In this document: piece by piece, positions 25,604-35,145 of the stretch
How the letters are laid out: every line of letters starts with the position of its first letter
Numbering within the stretch: the stretch's first letter is position 1
NCBI RefSeq assembly: GCF_016734805.1
Contig: NZ_JAERQG010000004.1
Location: 248,001 to 312,000 of the forward strand
DNA from: Marivirga atlantica
GTDB taxonomy: Bacteria; Bacteroidota; Bacteroidia; Cytophagales; Cyclobacteriaceae
Length of the DNA stretch: 64,000 bases
Direction: 5' to 3'
The notes under the pieces: model-generated
The model's input: the letters and a program-made list of their open reading frames with translations, nothing else
What the model was told of the DNA's origin: nothing
Databases searched by the model: none
Translations under genes and position numbers: made by a program

Positions 25604-27584
25604 TAGGTAGTTTGATTGTAAACTTGGTGCCTTCATTTATTACGGATTCAATTGCAATTTCACCTGCCAGATAGGTAATTGCCCGATGTGCCAGAAATAA
25701 GCCCAGCCCTGAGCCCTGTGTTTTATTGCTTATTTTGAAGTAAGATTCAAATACCTTTTCATGGTAGTTTTCATCAATACCATACCCATTATCCTGTATA
25801 TGAATATAGAAGAAATATTTACCAATGTCTGTTGTAATTTCTATTTCAGGTCTAACATCTTCGTTATGATAGATCAGTGCATTTTCAAGCATATTGTCTA
25901 TTGCTATCTTAATTAAAGCAGCATTAGCCCTTAGCTCCTTAGCCTTTTCTGATATTTTAATATGAATTTCTGCCTGCTTATAGTCAATTAGTCTTTTTTG
26001 GTCACGAATGCTATCATTAATTACTTCCTCTACCTGGACTGTTTCTAACGAATGATTATTATTAAGCTCATATGCCATCTGCAGCTTAAATAGCATTTCA
26101 TCCATATTCATGGCCGTATCATGAACTTTAGTAAACAACATCTTAAGTTCGCTCGGATCATCAGTAAACTTCATTACATTATTCAATCCTAACAAAGTTC
26201 TTATTGGCCTTCTAATATCATGTGAGGCTCTATACAGGTAGTTATCTAACTCTTTGTTAATTTCAAGAAGTCTTGTTGTTCTCTCTGAAACCTTTGCTTC
26301 TAACATTTCATTAAGCCTATCTATTTTTCTGTTTTTATGACGTAAAACATAGACATACCACAATACTACCAAAAAGGCAAAACCAATAATAAATAATAGT
26401 GCTGTTCTTAGTTTAAGATGAGAAGCTTGTAGCTCATTAGTTTTTTGAAGAAGTTCTAACTTAGTGATTTCTTTTTCCATGAGATACTTCTCCTGGAGTC
26501 TGCCAACATCATTAATTTTCTTAATAGAATCTATCTTTTTATCAATTGAAATGTATTTAGTTAAATACTCCTTGGACAAAGAATCATTTTCTTCATTCTC
26601 AAAAACATCAGCCGCCAGTTTATAATATGCCAGCAGTTGCCTGTTGTTAAAGTTTATTTCCTCGTTTTCCTTCATTGAGGATATTTTACTGAATAATGTA
26701 TCAAGTTTCTGCGGTTCATCATTTTCCAGGTAAATGTTACAAAGCGTTATCCCAGCGTTAAATGCACTACTTTTAACTCCATTTTTCAAGCTTGTGATAT
26801 AGTCATTTCGCAACAATGGTTCTGCTGCAGCAAAATCACCAGTTTCGTAGAAGATTACAGCCTTATTACCTTTTGAGATAGCAACACGTACAGAATCACC
26901 AAAGGCCTGATTTATTTGTATTGCTTTATCAACATTATTAAGAGCATCTTCATATTTTTGAAGTCTTCTGTTTACTATTCCTTTTACACTGTAAATCAAG
27001 CCCAGAGTAGCTGAATCGGTTCTGGAAGAAACTCCATATTCCATTAGGTTAACCCGAGCTAATTCAGCGTATTCTAAAGCAATTTCATTGTTAGTACTTT
27101 CATAGTTAATCAGAGAAATATTGATGTATACATGCGTCAATCCAAAATGATCCATCTCTTCCTCGAGTATTAAGGATGCTTTTAAGTAATTCTCAAGCGC
27201 AGGAATGGTTTCAGAAAGGTATTTGCTCATCATACCAATTTTGAAATAAACAAAGCTTCTTTCAATTGACTCAGGTTTGGTGAGCAATAGTACTCTTTTG
27301 AGCAATCTTCTACATATTTTATGCTTTCCGAGCCTTTCTGCACCCGCAACAAAATCAAGTATGCTAAGAATATCTTTCCCTCTGATGCTTGAAACACCCT
27401 CTAACTGAATGTTTATAGAGTCTAATTTTTGATCAAAAGAACGTTCTGATAAAGGAGAATCAGCATAGTAATCAAGTTTTGCATTATAAAAGCTCATCAA
27501 AGAATCAAATGAAGTATCTGCACTTGACTCTTTAATGCCTATGATTGTAATGAGAGCAAATAAGATTATTAGTGATTTGCGCAC
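25590..27584 (-). CDS. TPR-containing sensor histidine kinase
   Basis: 664 residues: signal peptide (1-22), TPR-type helical repeats over about 70-345 on the periplasmic side, a coiled linker (355-392), one transmembrane helix (394-414), then the kinase core. The H-box is YRASHDIRRPIRTLLG with H455; N-box NMLENALIYH, G1 DNGYGID and G2 GSGLGLFLA follow. The start is GTG at 27584. No response regulator gene is adjacent, so it is an orphan here. The TPR domain suggests sensing through protein contact; the signal is unknown. Confidence 0.88.
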   Translation of the reverse strand: MRKSLIILFALITIIGIKESSADTSFDSLMSFYNAKLDYYADSPLSERSFDQKLDSINIQLEGVSSIRGKDILSILDFVAGAERLGKHKICRRLLKRVLLLTKPESIERSFVYFKIGMMSKYLSETIPALENYLKASLILEEEMDHFGLTHVYINISLINYESTNNEIALEYAELARVNLMEYGVSSRTDSATLGLIYSVKGIVNRRLQKYEDALNNVDKAIQINQAFGDSVRVAISKGNKAVIFYETGDFAAAEPLLRNDYITSLKNGVKSSAFNAGITLCNIYLENDEPQKLDTLFSKISSMKENEEINFNNRQLLAYYKLAADVFENEENDSLSKEYLTKYISIDKKIDSIKKINDVGRLQEKYLMEKEITKLELLQKTNELQASHLKLRTALLFIIGFAFLVVLWYVYVLRHKNRKIDRLNEMLEAKVSERTTRLLEINKELDNYLYRASHDIRRPIRTLLGLNNVMKFTDDPSELKMLFTKVHDTAMNMDEMLFKLQMAYELNNNHSLETVQVEEVINDSIRDQKRLIDYKQAEIHIKISEKAKELRANAALIKIAIDNMLENALIYHNEDVRPEIEITTDIGKYFFYIHIQDNGYGIDENYHEKVFESYFKISNKTQGSGLGLFLAHRAITYLAGEIAIESVINEGTKFTIKLPINPR

Positions 27585-27778
27585 GCTTGGTTATAATTTT
27601 TTAATCAGTATGTCTGATCCTTTTCTAATATTATTCAAGAATAACTACTTAGCCAAAGATAAACTTAATTCTGTTTTAAAAACTAGGCATATTTTTACTT
27701 TACACCGTAAAAAATGAATTAATAATCGAATTTATTACTTGTATTATTTCAAGTATCATCTTTGTGTGCATAAAATAA

Positions 27779-27809
27779 TTGAACAAAAACTTTAATAGGC
27801 TTAACTTTA
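27779..27809 (+). promoter_or_regulatory. Candidate promoter of the PurF-like gene
   Basis: TTG (27779-27781), 20-nt spacer, TAACTTTA (27802-27809; last base differs from consensus). It ends 19 nt before the ATG. Confidence 0.45.
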
Positions 27810-27828
27810 CAATTCAAAATCAAACTAT

Positions 27829-29706
27829 ATGAGTGACAGCATAAAACACGAGTGCGGAATTGCCCTAATAAGGCTTAGAAAACCTTTGCAGTTTTACATT
27901 GATAAGTATGGCCCGCTCTATGCAATGAATAAGCTTTATTTATTGATGGAAAAACAGCATAACCGTGGACAAGATGGTGCTGGAGTAGGTAACATCAAGC
28001 TCGATGTTGAGCCAGGACATCGCTATATCAGTCGCTACCGTTCAGTAGATTCGCAGCCTGTCACTCAGATTTTCAAGAAGATTTCTAAGAAATACAAAAA
28101 AGCCCGCGAAGAGGGTGGCAAGTGGTTTAACAATGCTGAATGGTTAAAACAAAACAGTGCTTTTACTGGTGAGGTTTGGCTCGGGCATTTACGTTACGGT
28201 ACACACGGAAAAAATGCTATTGAGAACTGCCATCCAATGTTACGTCAAAATAATTGGAAGAACCGTAGTCTAATGGTAGCAGGAAACTTTAACATGACCA
28301 ATGTTGAGGAGCTTTTTGATATTTTAACAGAGCTAGGTCAGCACCCGAAAGAAAAGGTTGACACAGTTACCGTTATGGAGAAAATAGGCCATTTTCTTGA
28401 TGAGGAAAACCAAAGAATTTTTGATGAATACAAAAAGCAGGATACTACAAATGCCGAAATCACCAAGATAATTGAAGATAAGCTTGATTTGCTAAGTGTG
28501 TTAAAACGTGCGTGCAAAGATTTTGATGGAGGTTACGCCATGGCAGGTATCACTGGTGCAGGTCATGCTTTTGTAGCACGAGATCCCTCAGGTATCAGGC
28601 CGGCTCACTATTATGTGGATGATGAAGTTGTTGTAGTTGCATCTGAAAAAACCGCCATTAAAACTGCCTTCAATGTTAACTATGAAGATATTCAGGAGAT
28701 TAAGCCTGCACATGCTCTAATAATTGATAAAGAAGGCGATTATAAAATGGAAGAGTTCATCAAACCGCTTGAAAGAAAATCATGCAGTTTTGAGCGAATT
28801 TATTTCTCAAGAGGATCAGACCCTCAAATTTATGCTGAGCGTAAGCAGCTCGGGAAACTGCTTATACCACAAATTCTAGAATCCATTGATTACGATTTAG
28901 AAAATACCGTCTTCTCTTACATACCTAATACAGCTGAAACTTCTTTTCTTGGTATGATGGAAGGCATGGAGCAACATTTAGCCAAAAGACAACTTGAAGA
29001 GCTGAAAAGTAAAAGAGAGAATGATGAAGATTTAGAAAAGCTCTTATCATTCAGACCTCGCGTTGAAAAACTGGTAATCAAAGATGCTAAGTTAAGAACT
29101 TTCATTACTGATGATGAACACAGAGATGAATTAGTAGCGCATGTATATGACACCACATATGAGGTTATTAAGAAGGGAGTTGATACAGTCGTGGTCATTG
29201 ATGATTCTATTGTACGAGGCACAACCCTGGAGAAAAGTATTCTTAAAATGTTGGATAGGTTGGAGCCAAAGAAAATTATCATAGTTTCATCCGCACCACA
29301 AATCCGTTTCCCTGATTGTTATGGTATCGACATGTCAAAAATGAGGGAGTTTATAGCCTTCAGAGCAGTATTATCCTTATTAAAAGAAACCAAGCAGGAA
29401 AACATTCTGGAGGATGTATATCAGAAATGTCTGAATACAGATAACTCCGAAAATCACGTGAAAGAAGTTTTTGCTCCGTTCAGTTATGAGCAGATTTCTG
29501 CTAAAATTGCAGAGTTGATAAAAACCGATTCAATTAATGCTGAGGTTGAAGTAATTTATCAAACAGTGGATAATCTTCACAAGGCATGTCCTCAACATTT
29601 GGGAGACTGGTACTTCACAGGTGAGTTCCCTACTTTAGGAGGTAACAAAGTAGTTAACAGAGCTTTCGTCAACTTTATGGAAGGCAAAGAAGTAAGGGCT
29701 TATTAA
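27829..29706 (+). CDS. Long amidophosphoribosyltransferase (PurF) paralogue
   Basis: 625 residues against about 470-510 for ordinary PurF. The N-terminal Ntn glutaminase domain has HECGIALIRL with the candidate nucleophile at Cys9, so an eight-residue propeptide would need removal, and KQHNRGQDGAG, HLRYGTHG and GNFNMTN. The phosphoribosyltransferase part keeps the PRPP loop VVVIDDSIVRGTT. Insertions lie between the two halves (about 190-215 and 370-400). Cytoplasmic; expected to make phosphoribosylamine from PRPP and glutamine. This long form may coexist with a standard purF elsewhere. It is monocistronic, followed by a strong terminator. Confidence 0.85.
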   Translation: MSDSIKHECGIALIRLRKPLQFYIDKYGPLYAMNKLYLLMEKQHNRGQDGAGVGNIKLDVEPGHRYISRYRSVDSQPVTQIFKKISKKYKKAREEGGKWFNNAEWLKQNSAFTGEVWLGHLRYGTHGKNAIENCHPMLRQNNWKNRSLMVAGNFNMTNVEELFDILTELGQHPKEKVDTVTVMEKIGHFLDEENQRIFDEYKKQDTTNAEITKIIEDKLDLLSVLKRACKDFDGGYAMAGITGAGHAFVARDPSGIRPAHYYVDDEVVVVASEKTAIKTAFNVNYEDIQEIKPAHALIIDKEGDYKMEEFIKPLERKSCSFERIYFSRGSDPQIYAERKQLGKLLIPQILESIDYDLENTVFSYIPNTAETSFLGMMEGMEQHLAKRQLEELKSKRENDEDLEKLLSFRPRVEKLVIKDAKLRTFITDDEHRDELVAHVYDTTYEVIKKGVDTVVVIDDSIVRGTTLEKSILKMLDRLEPKKIIIVSSAPQIRFPDCYGIDMSKMREFIAFRAVLSLLKETKQENILEDVYQKCLNTDNSENHVKEVFAPFSYEQISAKIAELIKTDSINAEVEVIYQTVDNLHKACPQHLGDWYFTGEFPTLGGNKVVNRAFVNFMEGKEVRAY

Positions 29707-29727
29707 AACTTAGGATTACAAGTAAAC

Positions 29728-29760
29728 AAAAAAGGAGCTGAAAAATCAGCTCCTTTTTTT
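29728..29760. terminator. Bidirectional rho-independent terminator
   Basis: 14-bp stem (29728-29741 / 29746-29759, counting the outer A-T pairs) with a 4-nt loop, T run on the plus strand and A run before it. Serves the PurF-like gene and, in the opposite direction, the IscA-type gene. Confidence 0.85.
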
Positions 29761-29778
29761 ATTTAGTATCCATAATAT

Positions 29779-30105
29779 TTATATAGAAAAACTTTCACCA
29801 CAACCACAGGTTCTGGTGGCATTAGGATTCACAAAATGAAATCCTTTACCATTCAATCCATCGGTAAAATCTAAAGTTGTTCCTAAAAGATAAAGCATAC
29901 TCTTTTTGTCTACTAAAAGCTTGATGCCCTTATCTTCAAACACTTCGTCCTTCTCAGTTATCTGGTCATCAAAGCTTAAATCATACATTAAACCTGAACA
30001 ACCTCCTCCTTTAACTGAAACACGCACATTATGCTTTGGTGTATGTCCTTCCTCAACTTTCAATGAGGCTAATCTATCTTTTGCTTTATCAGTAACTGTA
30101 ATCAT
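29779..30105 (-). CDS. Iron-sulfur cluster carrier, HesB/IscA/SufA type
   Basis: 108 residues. The three conserved cysteines are present in GGGCSGLMYDL and TRTCGCGESF at the C-terminus, with the family's NPNAT before them. A-type carriers pass Fe-S clusters to target enzymes in the cytoplasm. It follows an uncharacterised gene by 12 bp on the same strand. Which subtype (IscA, SufA, ErpA) cannot be said without alignment. Confidence 0.92.
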   Translation of the reverse strand: MITVTDKAKDRLASLKVEEGHTPKHNVRVSVKGGGCSGLMYDLSFDDQITEKDEVFEDKGIKLLVDKKSMLYLLGTTLDFTDGLNGKGFHFVNPNATRTCGCGESFSI

Positions 30106-30117
30106 AATTAGTATTAT

Positions 30118-30525
30118 TTAAGAAACAGGGTTAAGTACTACACTGAACACTGTAATGGTATTACGATCTCTACCGTAATAGAGTTTATCTAAACTGTCTA
30201 ATATATTGCTAGCCCTAAAATAAGAAGTATGTAATTCCTTTTCATCTTTCGCCATCCACTGTATGGTGTAAGAACTTTCCTGATCTCTGTAATTCTTTAC
30301 ATAATCAAGCATTTTCTTTAACACTTCCACTTTATCAAATCCTAACTCTGAATGAAATAAAAACGATTGACTGTGCCTCGGGTTAATTGTGATTAAGTCA
30401 AGTTTTTGTTTACCATCAATAGTGCTGTACTCAAAAACCAGTTCACCACTATTCACTCCAAGATAATTCTTTATCTCACGCTGTATTTTGGCACTTTCAA
30501 CATGTATATCGCTTGATGTTTCCAT
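30118..30525 (-). CDS. Conserved hypothetical protein upstream of IscA-type gene
   Basis: 135 residues, no signal peptide or transmembrane helix. Mixed alpha/beta sequence with a predicted strand-rich middle (GELVFEYSTIDGKQKLDLITINPRH) and a helix FDKVEVLKKMLDYVKNYRD. No Cys residues. I do not recognise the family. It is 12 bp upstream of the A-type Fe-S carrier, which suggests joint transcription but gives no function. Confidence 0.65.
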   Translation of the reverse strand: METSSDIHVESAKIQREIKNYLGVNSGELVFEYSTIDGKQKLDLITINPRHSQSFLFHSELGFDKVEVLKKMLDYVKNYRDQESSYTIQWMAKDEKELHTSYFRASNILDSLDKLYYGRDRNTITVFSVVLNPVS

Positions 30526-30639
30526 CTTCTTCTCTTAATTAAAATTAGGTGCTATCTAAAGCATGCAACTTTTTTATCCGTCAAAAAGTTTCTGCAACTT
30601 TGCAAAGTTAATAATTCTCTGACACTAACACACTAAACA

Positions 30640-31041
30640 ATGCTTAAGGTAGAACATATAGGTATAGCAGTAAAGAATTTAGAAGAATCTAATGAGCTAT
30701 TTACTAAATTATTTAACAGTAAACCTTATAAGCAAGAAGCAGTAGCAAGTGAAGGAGTGACTACTTCATTCTTTAAGATGGGTGAAACGAAGATAGAATT
30801 ATTAGAAGCCACCAACGAAGATAGCGCTATTGCTAAGTTTCTGTCTAAAAAAGGGGAAGGCATTCATCATATTGCCTACGAAGTAGCTGACATTAAAGCC
30901 GAAATGAAACGCCTTAGCAGGGAAGGATTTCAAATTTTAAATGAGCAGCCCAAAAAGGGGGCTGACAATAAACTTGTATGCTTTCTTCACCCAAAAACAA
31001 CTAATGGCGTGTTAGTAGAACTTTGCCAGGAGATAAAATAA
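30640..31041 (+). CDS. mce: Methylmalonyl-CoA epimerase
   Basis: 133-residue vicinal-oxygen-chelate protein. The metal-binding residues are visible in KVEHIGIAV, GIHHIAYEV and VLVELCQ. Interconverts (R)- and (S)-methylmalonyl-CoA on the route between propionyl-CoA and succinyl-CoA. No mutase subunit gene is in the window. Its 3' end faces a tiny lipoprotein gene 3 bp away. Confidence 0.92.
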   Translation: MLKVEHIGIAVKNLEESNELFTKLFNSKPYKQEAVASEGVTTSFFKMGETKIELLEATNEDSAIAKFLSKKGEGIHHIAYEVADIKAEMKRLSREGFQILNEQPKKGADNKLVCFLHPKTTNGVLVELCQEIK

Positions 31042-31044
31042 AGG

Positions 31045-31182
31045 CTATTGGTGTTGAATTGAATTATAATACTTCAGCTTCTTTTTACCTTTGCGAGTCT
31101 GAAATGAGTGTTTAGCACAACTGGAAAAAATAAAAGCACCTAATAAGGTGAGCATCAATATTTTAAATAGCTTTATTTTCAT
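31045..31182 (-). CDS. 45-residue lipoprotein
   Basis: Short frame ATG (31182) to TAG (31045). The first 21 residues form a lipoprotein signal (MKIKLFKILMLTLLGAF...) ending in the lipobox FSSC (Cys22). The mature part is about 24 residues, strongly basic with KHSFQTRKGKKKLKYYNSIQ. It lies in the gap between mce and thiL on the other strand. The well-formed lipobox makes it very likely real. Function unknown; similar in plan to the tiny lipoprotein upstream of cmk. Confidence 0.72.
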   Translation of the reverse strand: MKIKLFKILMLTLLGAFIFSSCAKHSFQTRKGKKKLKYYNSIQHQ

Positions 31183-31223
31183 AAAGTAAAAATAGGAATT
31201 TCATAACGAAAGCCAAAAACAAC

Positions 31224-32255
31224 ATGAGTGAGCAACAAAGAACGGAAGTAAGTAAATTAGGTGAATTCGGCTTAATTGAGAATATATCTAAAAAATTCAC
31301 TAATAAGGTACAAAGTACTTTTAAAGGAATTGGTGATGATGCTGCAGTATTAGATATGGGAAGTCATTTTCAACTTGTATCCACCGATATGCTTGTTGAA
31401 GGTATTCATTTCGATCTAAGTTACCATCCTATTCAGCATTTGGGATACAAGGCGGTGGCAGTTAATGTATCGGACATTGCTGCTATGAATGGCATTGCTG
31501 AGCAAATAACTGTTAGCCTCGCACTTAGCAATAGATTTTCTGTAGAAGCCATTGATGCTTTCTATGAAGGTGTTCATGCCGCATGTGAGGCCTACCATGT
31601 TGATTTAGTGGGTGGTGACACCACAGCTTCTAATGCTGGCCTGGTCATTTCTGTTACAGCCATTGGTAAGGCAGAGAAAGGCAAAGTAGCTTATAGAAAC
31701 GGTGCCAAAGTGAACGATATCATTTGTGTCACTGGTGACTTAGGTGGTGCTTATATGGGACTACAAATTCTTGAAAGAGAAAAGCAGACCTACTTGCAGA
31801 ACCCTGAAATGCAGCCAGAATTAGATAAGTACCAATATATAGTTGGCCGACAACTCAAACCTGAAGCTCGGTTAGATTTGATTCATGAATTGGATGATTT
31901 AAGTATTGTCCCTACATCCATGATTGATATTTCGGATGGTTTAGCTTCTGAGTTACATCATATTGCCACGCAGTCCGGAGTAGGTTTAAATATACACGAA
32001 GATAAACTACCTTTTGCTTCTGCAATGCAGGAGGCAGCAGCTGAATTTAAATTAGACACCAATACAGCCGTACTCAATGGAGGTGAAGACTACGAATTAC
32101 TTTTCACTATTTCACAAGAAGATTTTGAGAAAGTTAAGAATCATCCAGACATCCATTTTATTGGCTACATCAATGAAAAGGATAATGGACTTAACTTAGT
32201 AACCAACAATGGTAACGCCATTCAATTAAAAGCTCAAGGCTGGCAGCATTTTTAA
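31224..32255 (+). CDS. thiL: Thiamine-monophosphate kinase
   Basis: ATP-dependent last step of thiamine diphosphate synthesis. 343 residues, of the PurM/ThiL fold: GIGDDAAVLDM near the N-terminus, STDMLVEGIHFDL, GGDTTAS, and TSMIDISDGLASELHH. No other thi genes and no TPP riboswitch are visible. It converges on the AddB-like gene with 7 bp between stops. Confidence 0.95.
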   Translation: MSEQQRTEVSKLGEFGLIENISKKFTNKVQSTFKGIGDDAAVLDMGSHFQLVSTDMLVEGIHFDLSYHPIQHLGYKAVAVNVSDIAAMNGIAEQITVSLALSNRFSVEAIDAFYEGVHAACEAYHVDLVGGDTTASNAGLVISVTAIGKAEKGKVAYRNGAKVNDIICVTGDLGGAYMGLQILEREKQTYLQNPEMQPELDKYQYIVGRQLKPEARLDLIHELDDLSIVPTSMIDISDGLASELHHIATQSGVGLNIHEDKLPFASAMQEAAAEFKLDTNTAVLNGGEDYELLFTISQEDFEKVKNHPDIHFIGYINEKDNGLNLVTNNGNAIQLKAQGWQHF

Positions 32256-32262
32256 GATTAAG

Positions 32263-35145
32263 TTACCTATTGCAGATGGTGCTATAAGGGCACCATTTGC
32301 ATTTATCCAGATCATCGGTTTGATCGAAAGGCTGGTCGCTGGCAAACATTTCCTCCAAAAGAATATTAAGTTCTTCTTCAAAACGCTCCATAAAAGGAAT
32401 AGCATCTGAAACCGGCATCTCCCTGCCTTTATCTTCTTTTAAAATTAGCTTTTCACTAAAGTCATCTTTAAAGATGTACTTACCCGCATAGAGTCCCGGC
32501 TGAATGGCTTCACTATTTAAAACACCCTTTTTCTTAAAATATAAATAAGAGTAAAAAAGCGTTTGCATGGCGGCTCCATTGCGTTTATTATGATCCCTGT
32601 CAAAAAGTGAAGGAATATCAGGAAATTTAAGATCATCACCTCCTGATTTATAATCAATGACCCTAATGGTGTTGCCTACCTTATCAAGTCTGTCAATTTT
32701 AGCATCCATGAACACTTCTAAATCAGGCTTAACAGCTTGGCCTATTATGTATTCGTCTTTCTCCTCAAGTTCCAAAATTTGAATTGGCGCCAGAGAAATA
32801 TCATAATCGAGCATCCTTGTAATCATTTTAAGCAGCATATCACGAGCAATGATATTTCTACCCTCAAAAACAAAGTCTTCAGCATTGCTTCCATATTCTT
32901 CTGCAAACCTCTGCTCTACTATTGCCTTAAGCTCTTTCTTTTTTAAGCCTTCAATTGCAGCCTTATCTAAAGCCTCTTCACCAACAAATGGTGTGTATAA
33001 ATCTTCTAAGCTATTATGAAGTATATTACCAAATGCAGCAGCATCCAGCTTCTCCTGAACCTCATCCGGCTCTTTCAAACCAGCAATGTATCTGTAGTAG
33101 AACTTCAATCTGCAATCCAGGTAAATTTTAATAGCCGAAGCAGAAAGTTTTCTGGCACTCGGTACGGTATATTCCATTAAAATATTTTTTACATCCTTAT
33201 TCTTAGGGATACTAATTTCTAATGGCATTTGAACCTTGCCAGATGCAGATAATGTTTTGTGCTTAAGTTGAATAGCCGTATTGCCTGACTCATAAATCAG
33301 TTGCTTAATAAAACGACTCGGCTCACCCCCTTTGCCATTACTTCCTTCAGCGTTATAGTATATATTGAGTTTTTTACATCTGTGCAATAGTCTATAAAAC
33401 AAGTAGGCATATATGGCATCATGTTGGTCCATAGTAGGTAAACCATAGGCCTTTCTAATATTATAGGGTATGAATGATTGCGTATTTCCTTTAGCAGGGA
33501 AGTTATCTTCATTCATGGAAAGTAAATGCACCTCTTCAAAATCAAGATTTCTAGATTCCAACACACCCATCAACTGTAAACCTTGTAATGGTTCACCCGA
33601 GAATGGCACCCTGATTGACTGGATGATTCTATTTAGCAACCTAATAAGCGCATCAAGCCCTAAAGACAGCTTAAAATCATTTACTATCTGCTCTAACCTG
33701 GCTACATGTGCATGTAAGTCGTTAAAAAAGCCCAATTCAATGCTTTCATCATCTTCAGGATAACAGATGAGAATAAGCTCTTTCAAATAGCTGAAATAGT
33801 TATCTGAAGCATCAGAAAATATCAATCGAAATAATTCATGCCTGTTCTCATTCAATTCTTTCAGTCCAATCCTTACCTTATTGGTACTTTCAATTTCATG
33901 AATCTTGGCTTTGGTGAAATCTCTATCAAAAGATAAAACCAAAGGATGTTTAAGTATTTTGAGTACATCACGATGATTAAAATCAAGCGATTTTTTACTG
34001 AGCCGCTTATTCTTTTGTAGGTAAAGACAGCTGATCAGCAAACTATAGATTGATGAATACTTTAGAGGGTAACCCATGGTAACATTTACCTTATCCACCT
34101 TTTCCGGGATAGCATGCAACACCGAAAAAAGTAAAGACTCATCACCTAATATAACAGCTGTTTTTTCAGGATTGCTGAGGTCTGCCTGTTGTAATTGCTC
34201 GCCCAGTAACTTGGTTTGACCCAAATTTCCTGAAACTTCTATTAAGTTTACCTCCTTTGTTTCATGCTTGATACTTGCTGGCAAATCTTTGGGAAATGTA
34301 TTACCAAGAATGGTATGCTTCCTGTAATCTCTGAAAAAATTACCTGCTTCCTGATGCAACTGTTTATCCCCGGCATAGTAAGCATCCAAGTCCCAGAAAA
34401 CCTGTGCATTACCATTTGAAACGGCATTAGACATTATGTATTCTTCGGCTTTTGTTAAGGCATTAAAACCGGCAAAAATCAGCTTATCTGATATAGTATA
34501 TTTTCCGGAAATAATATCTTCTGCCAACTGACGATATAACATGCCCGTATAGCCTAACTTTTGAGCCATGAGCTCTTTTTTGAAATCTACATAAACCTTA
34601 AAGAGGATATCCCATGTTTTTCTGAACTTCTCTTTAGCTTCAGTGGGTCGTTGTTCAAAGTTACTCCAGAATTGCTCTATTAAAGCAATCTGCTCTTCCG
34701 ATAAGAAATCAGTGGTTGAAGTAATAGCCTTCCACTCGGCCAAATTGGCGAAAAGAGGCCTGGCATCAGCCATGTATTGATCTACATCATTAAAGTCTTT
34801 AATAAGCAGATCTCCCCAAAAGAAGAATTGCTCAAAATTCTCCTGAAAAGGGCTGTGCTTCTGAAAGACTTCATGCATTTTAAAAATGAGGGTGATTTTA
34901 TCAGGCACACTAAGGGTAGAATGACTCTTCACCAGCTCCTCAAAGCTCATGATTTCAGGTCCCCAGATTGGTTGAGAAACTAACTCCTTCAATGCTTGAT
35001 TGAAAAACAACCCTGCTCTTTTATTTGGAAACACTATCTTCTGATGAGATAGATCATTACCATACTGACCATATAAATCAGCAGCTAGTTCTTGTAAAAA
35101 GCTTTTATGAACCGAATTATTTTGATGACTGCTTAGACTGCTCAT
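32263..35145 (-). CDS. AddB/RecB-type PD-(D/E)XK nuclease subunit
   Basis: 960 residues. The C-terminus has a nuclease core (VIDYKSG) framed by iron-sulfur cysteines: one in LDCRLKFYYRYI and three in CKWCPYSTIC at the end, the AddB pattern. The N-terminal part is related to an inactivated helicase (IVFPNKRAGLFFNQAL, EVHLLSMNEDNFPAKG) but shows no Walker A motif. The 3' partner of the next UvrD/AddA gene, whose stop overlaps its start by 4 bp. Together they should form an end-processing helicase-nuclease for double-strand-break repair. Confidence 0.88.
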   Translation of the reverse strand: MSSLSSHQNNSVHKSFLQELAADLYGQYGNDLSHQKIVFPNKRAGLFFNQALKELVSQPIWGPEIMSFEELVKSHSTLSVPDKITLIFKMHEVFQKHSPFQENFEQFFFWGDLLIKDFNDVDQYMADARPLFANLAEWKAITSTTDFLSEEQIALIEQFWSNFEQRPTEAKEKFRKTWDILFKVYVDFKKELMAQKLGYTGMLYRQLAEDIISGKYTISDKLIFAGFNALTKAEEYIMSNAVSNGNAQVFWDLDAYYAGDKQLHQEAGNFFRDYRKHTILGNTFPKDLPASIKHETKEVNLIEVSGNLGQTKLLGEQLQQADLSNPEKTAVILGDESLLFSVLHAIPEKVDKVNVTMGYPLKYSSIYSLLISCLYLQKNKRLSKKSLDFNHRDVLKILKHPLVLSFDRDFTKAKIHEIESTNKVRIGLKELNENRHELFRLIFSDASDNYFSYLKELILICYPEDDESIELGFFNDLHAHVARLEQIVNDFKLSLGLDALIRLLNRIIQSIRVPFSGEPLQGLQLMGVLESRNLDFEEVHLLSMNEDNFPAKGNTQSFIPYNIRKAYGLPTMDQHDAIYAYLFYRLLHRCKKLNIYYNAEGSNGKGGEPSRFIKQLIYESGNTAIQLKHKTLSASGKVQMPLEISIPKNKDVKNILMEYTVPSARKLSASAIKIYLDCRLKFYYRYIAGLKEPDEVQEKLDAAAFGNILHNSLEDLYTPFVGEEALDKAAIEGLKKKELKAIVEQRFAEEYGSNAEDFVFEGRNIIARDMLLKMITRMLDYDISLAPIQILELEEKDEYIIGQAVKPDLEVFMDAKIDRLDKVGNTIRVIDYKSGGDDLKFPDIPSLFDRDHNKRNGAAMQTLFYSYLYFKKKGVLNSEAIQPGLYAGKYIFKDDFSEKLILKEDKGREMPVSDAIPFMERFEEELNILLEEMFASDQPFDQTDDLDKCKWCPYSTICNR

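Noticed and set aside
31086-31093. TACCTTTG as thiL promoter
   Set aside because: Exact consensus, but 130 bp upstream of thiL, inside the tiny lipoprotein gene, and no -33 at right spacing; too uncertain.
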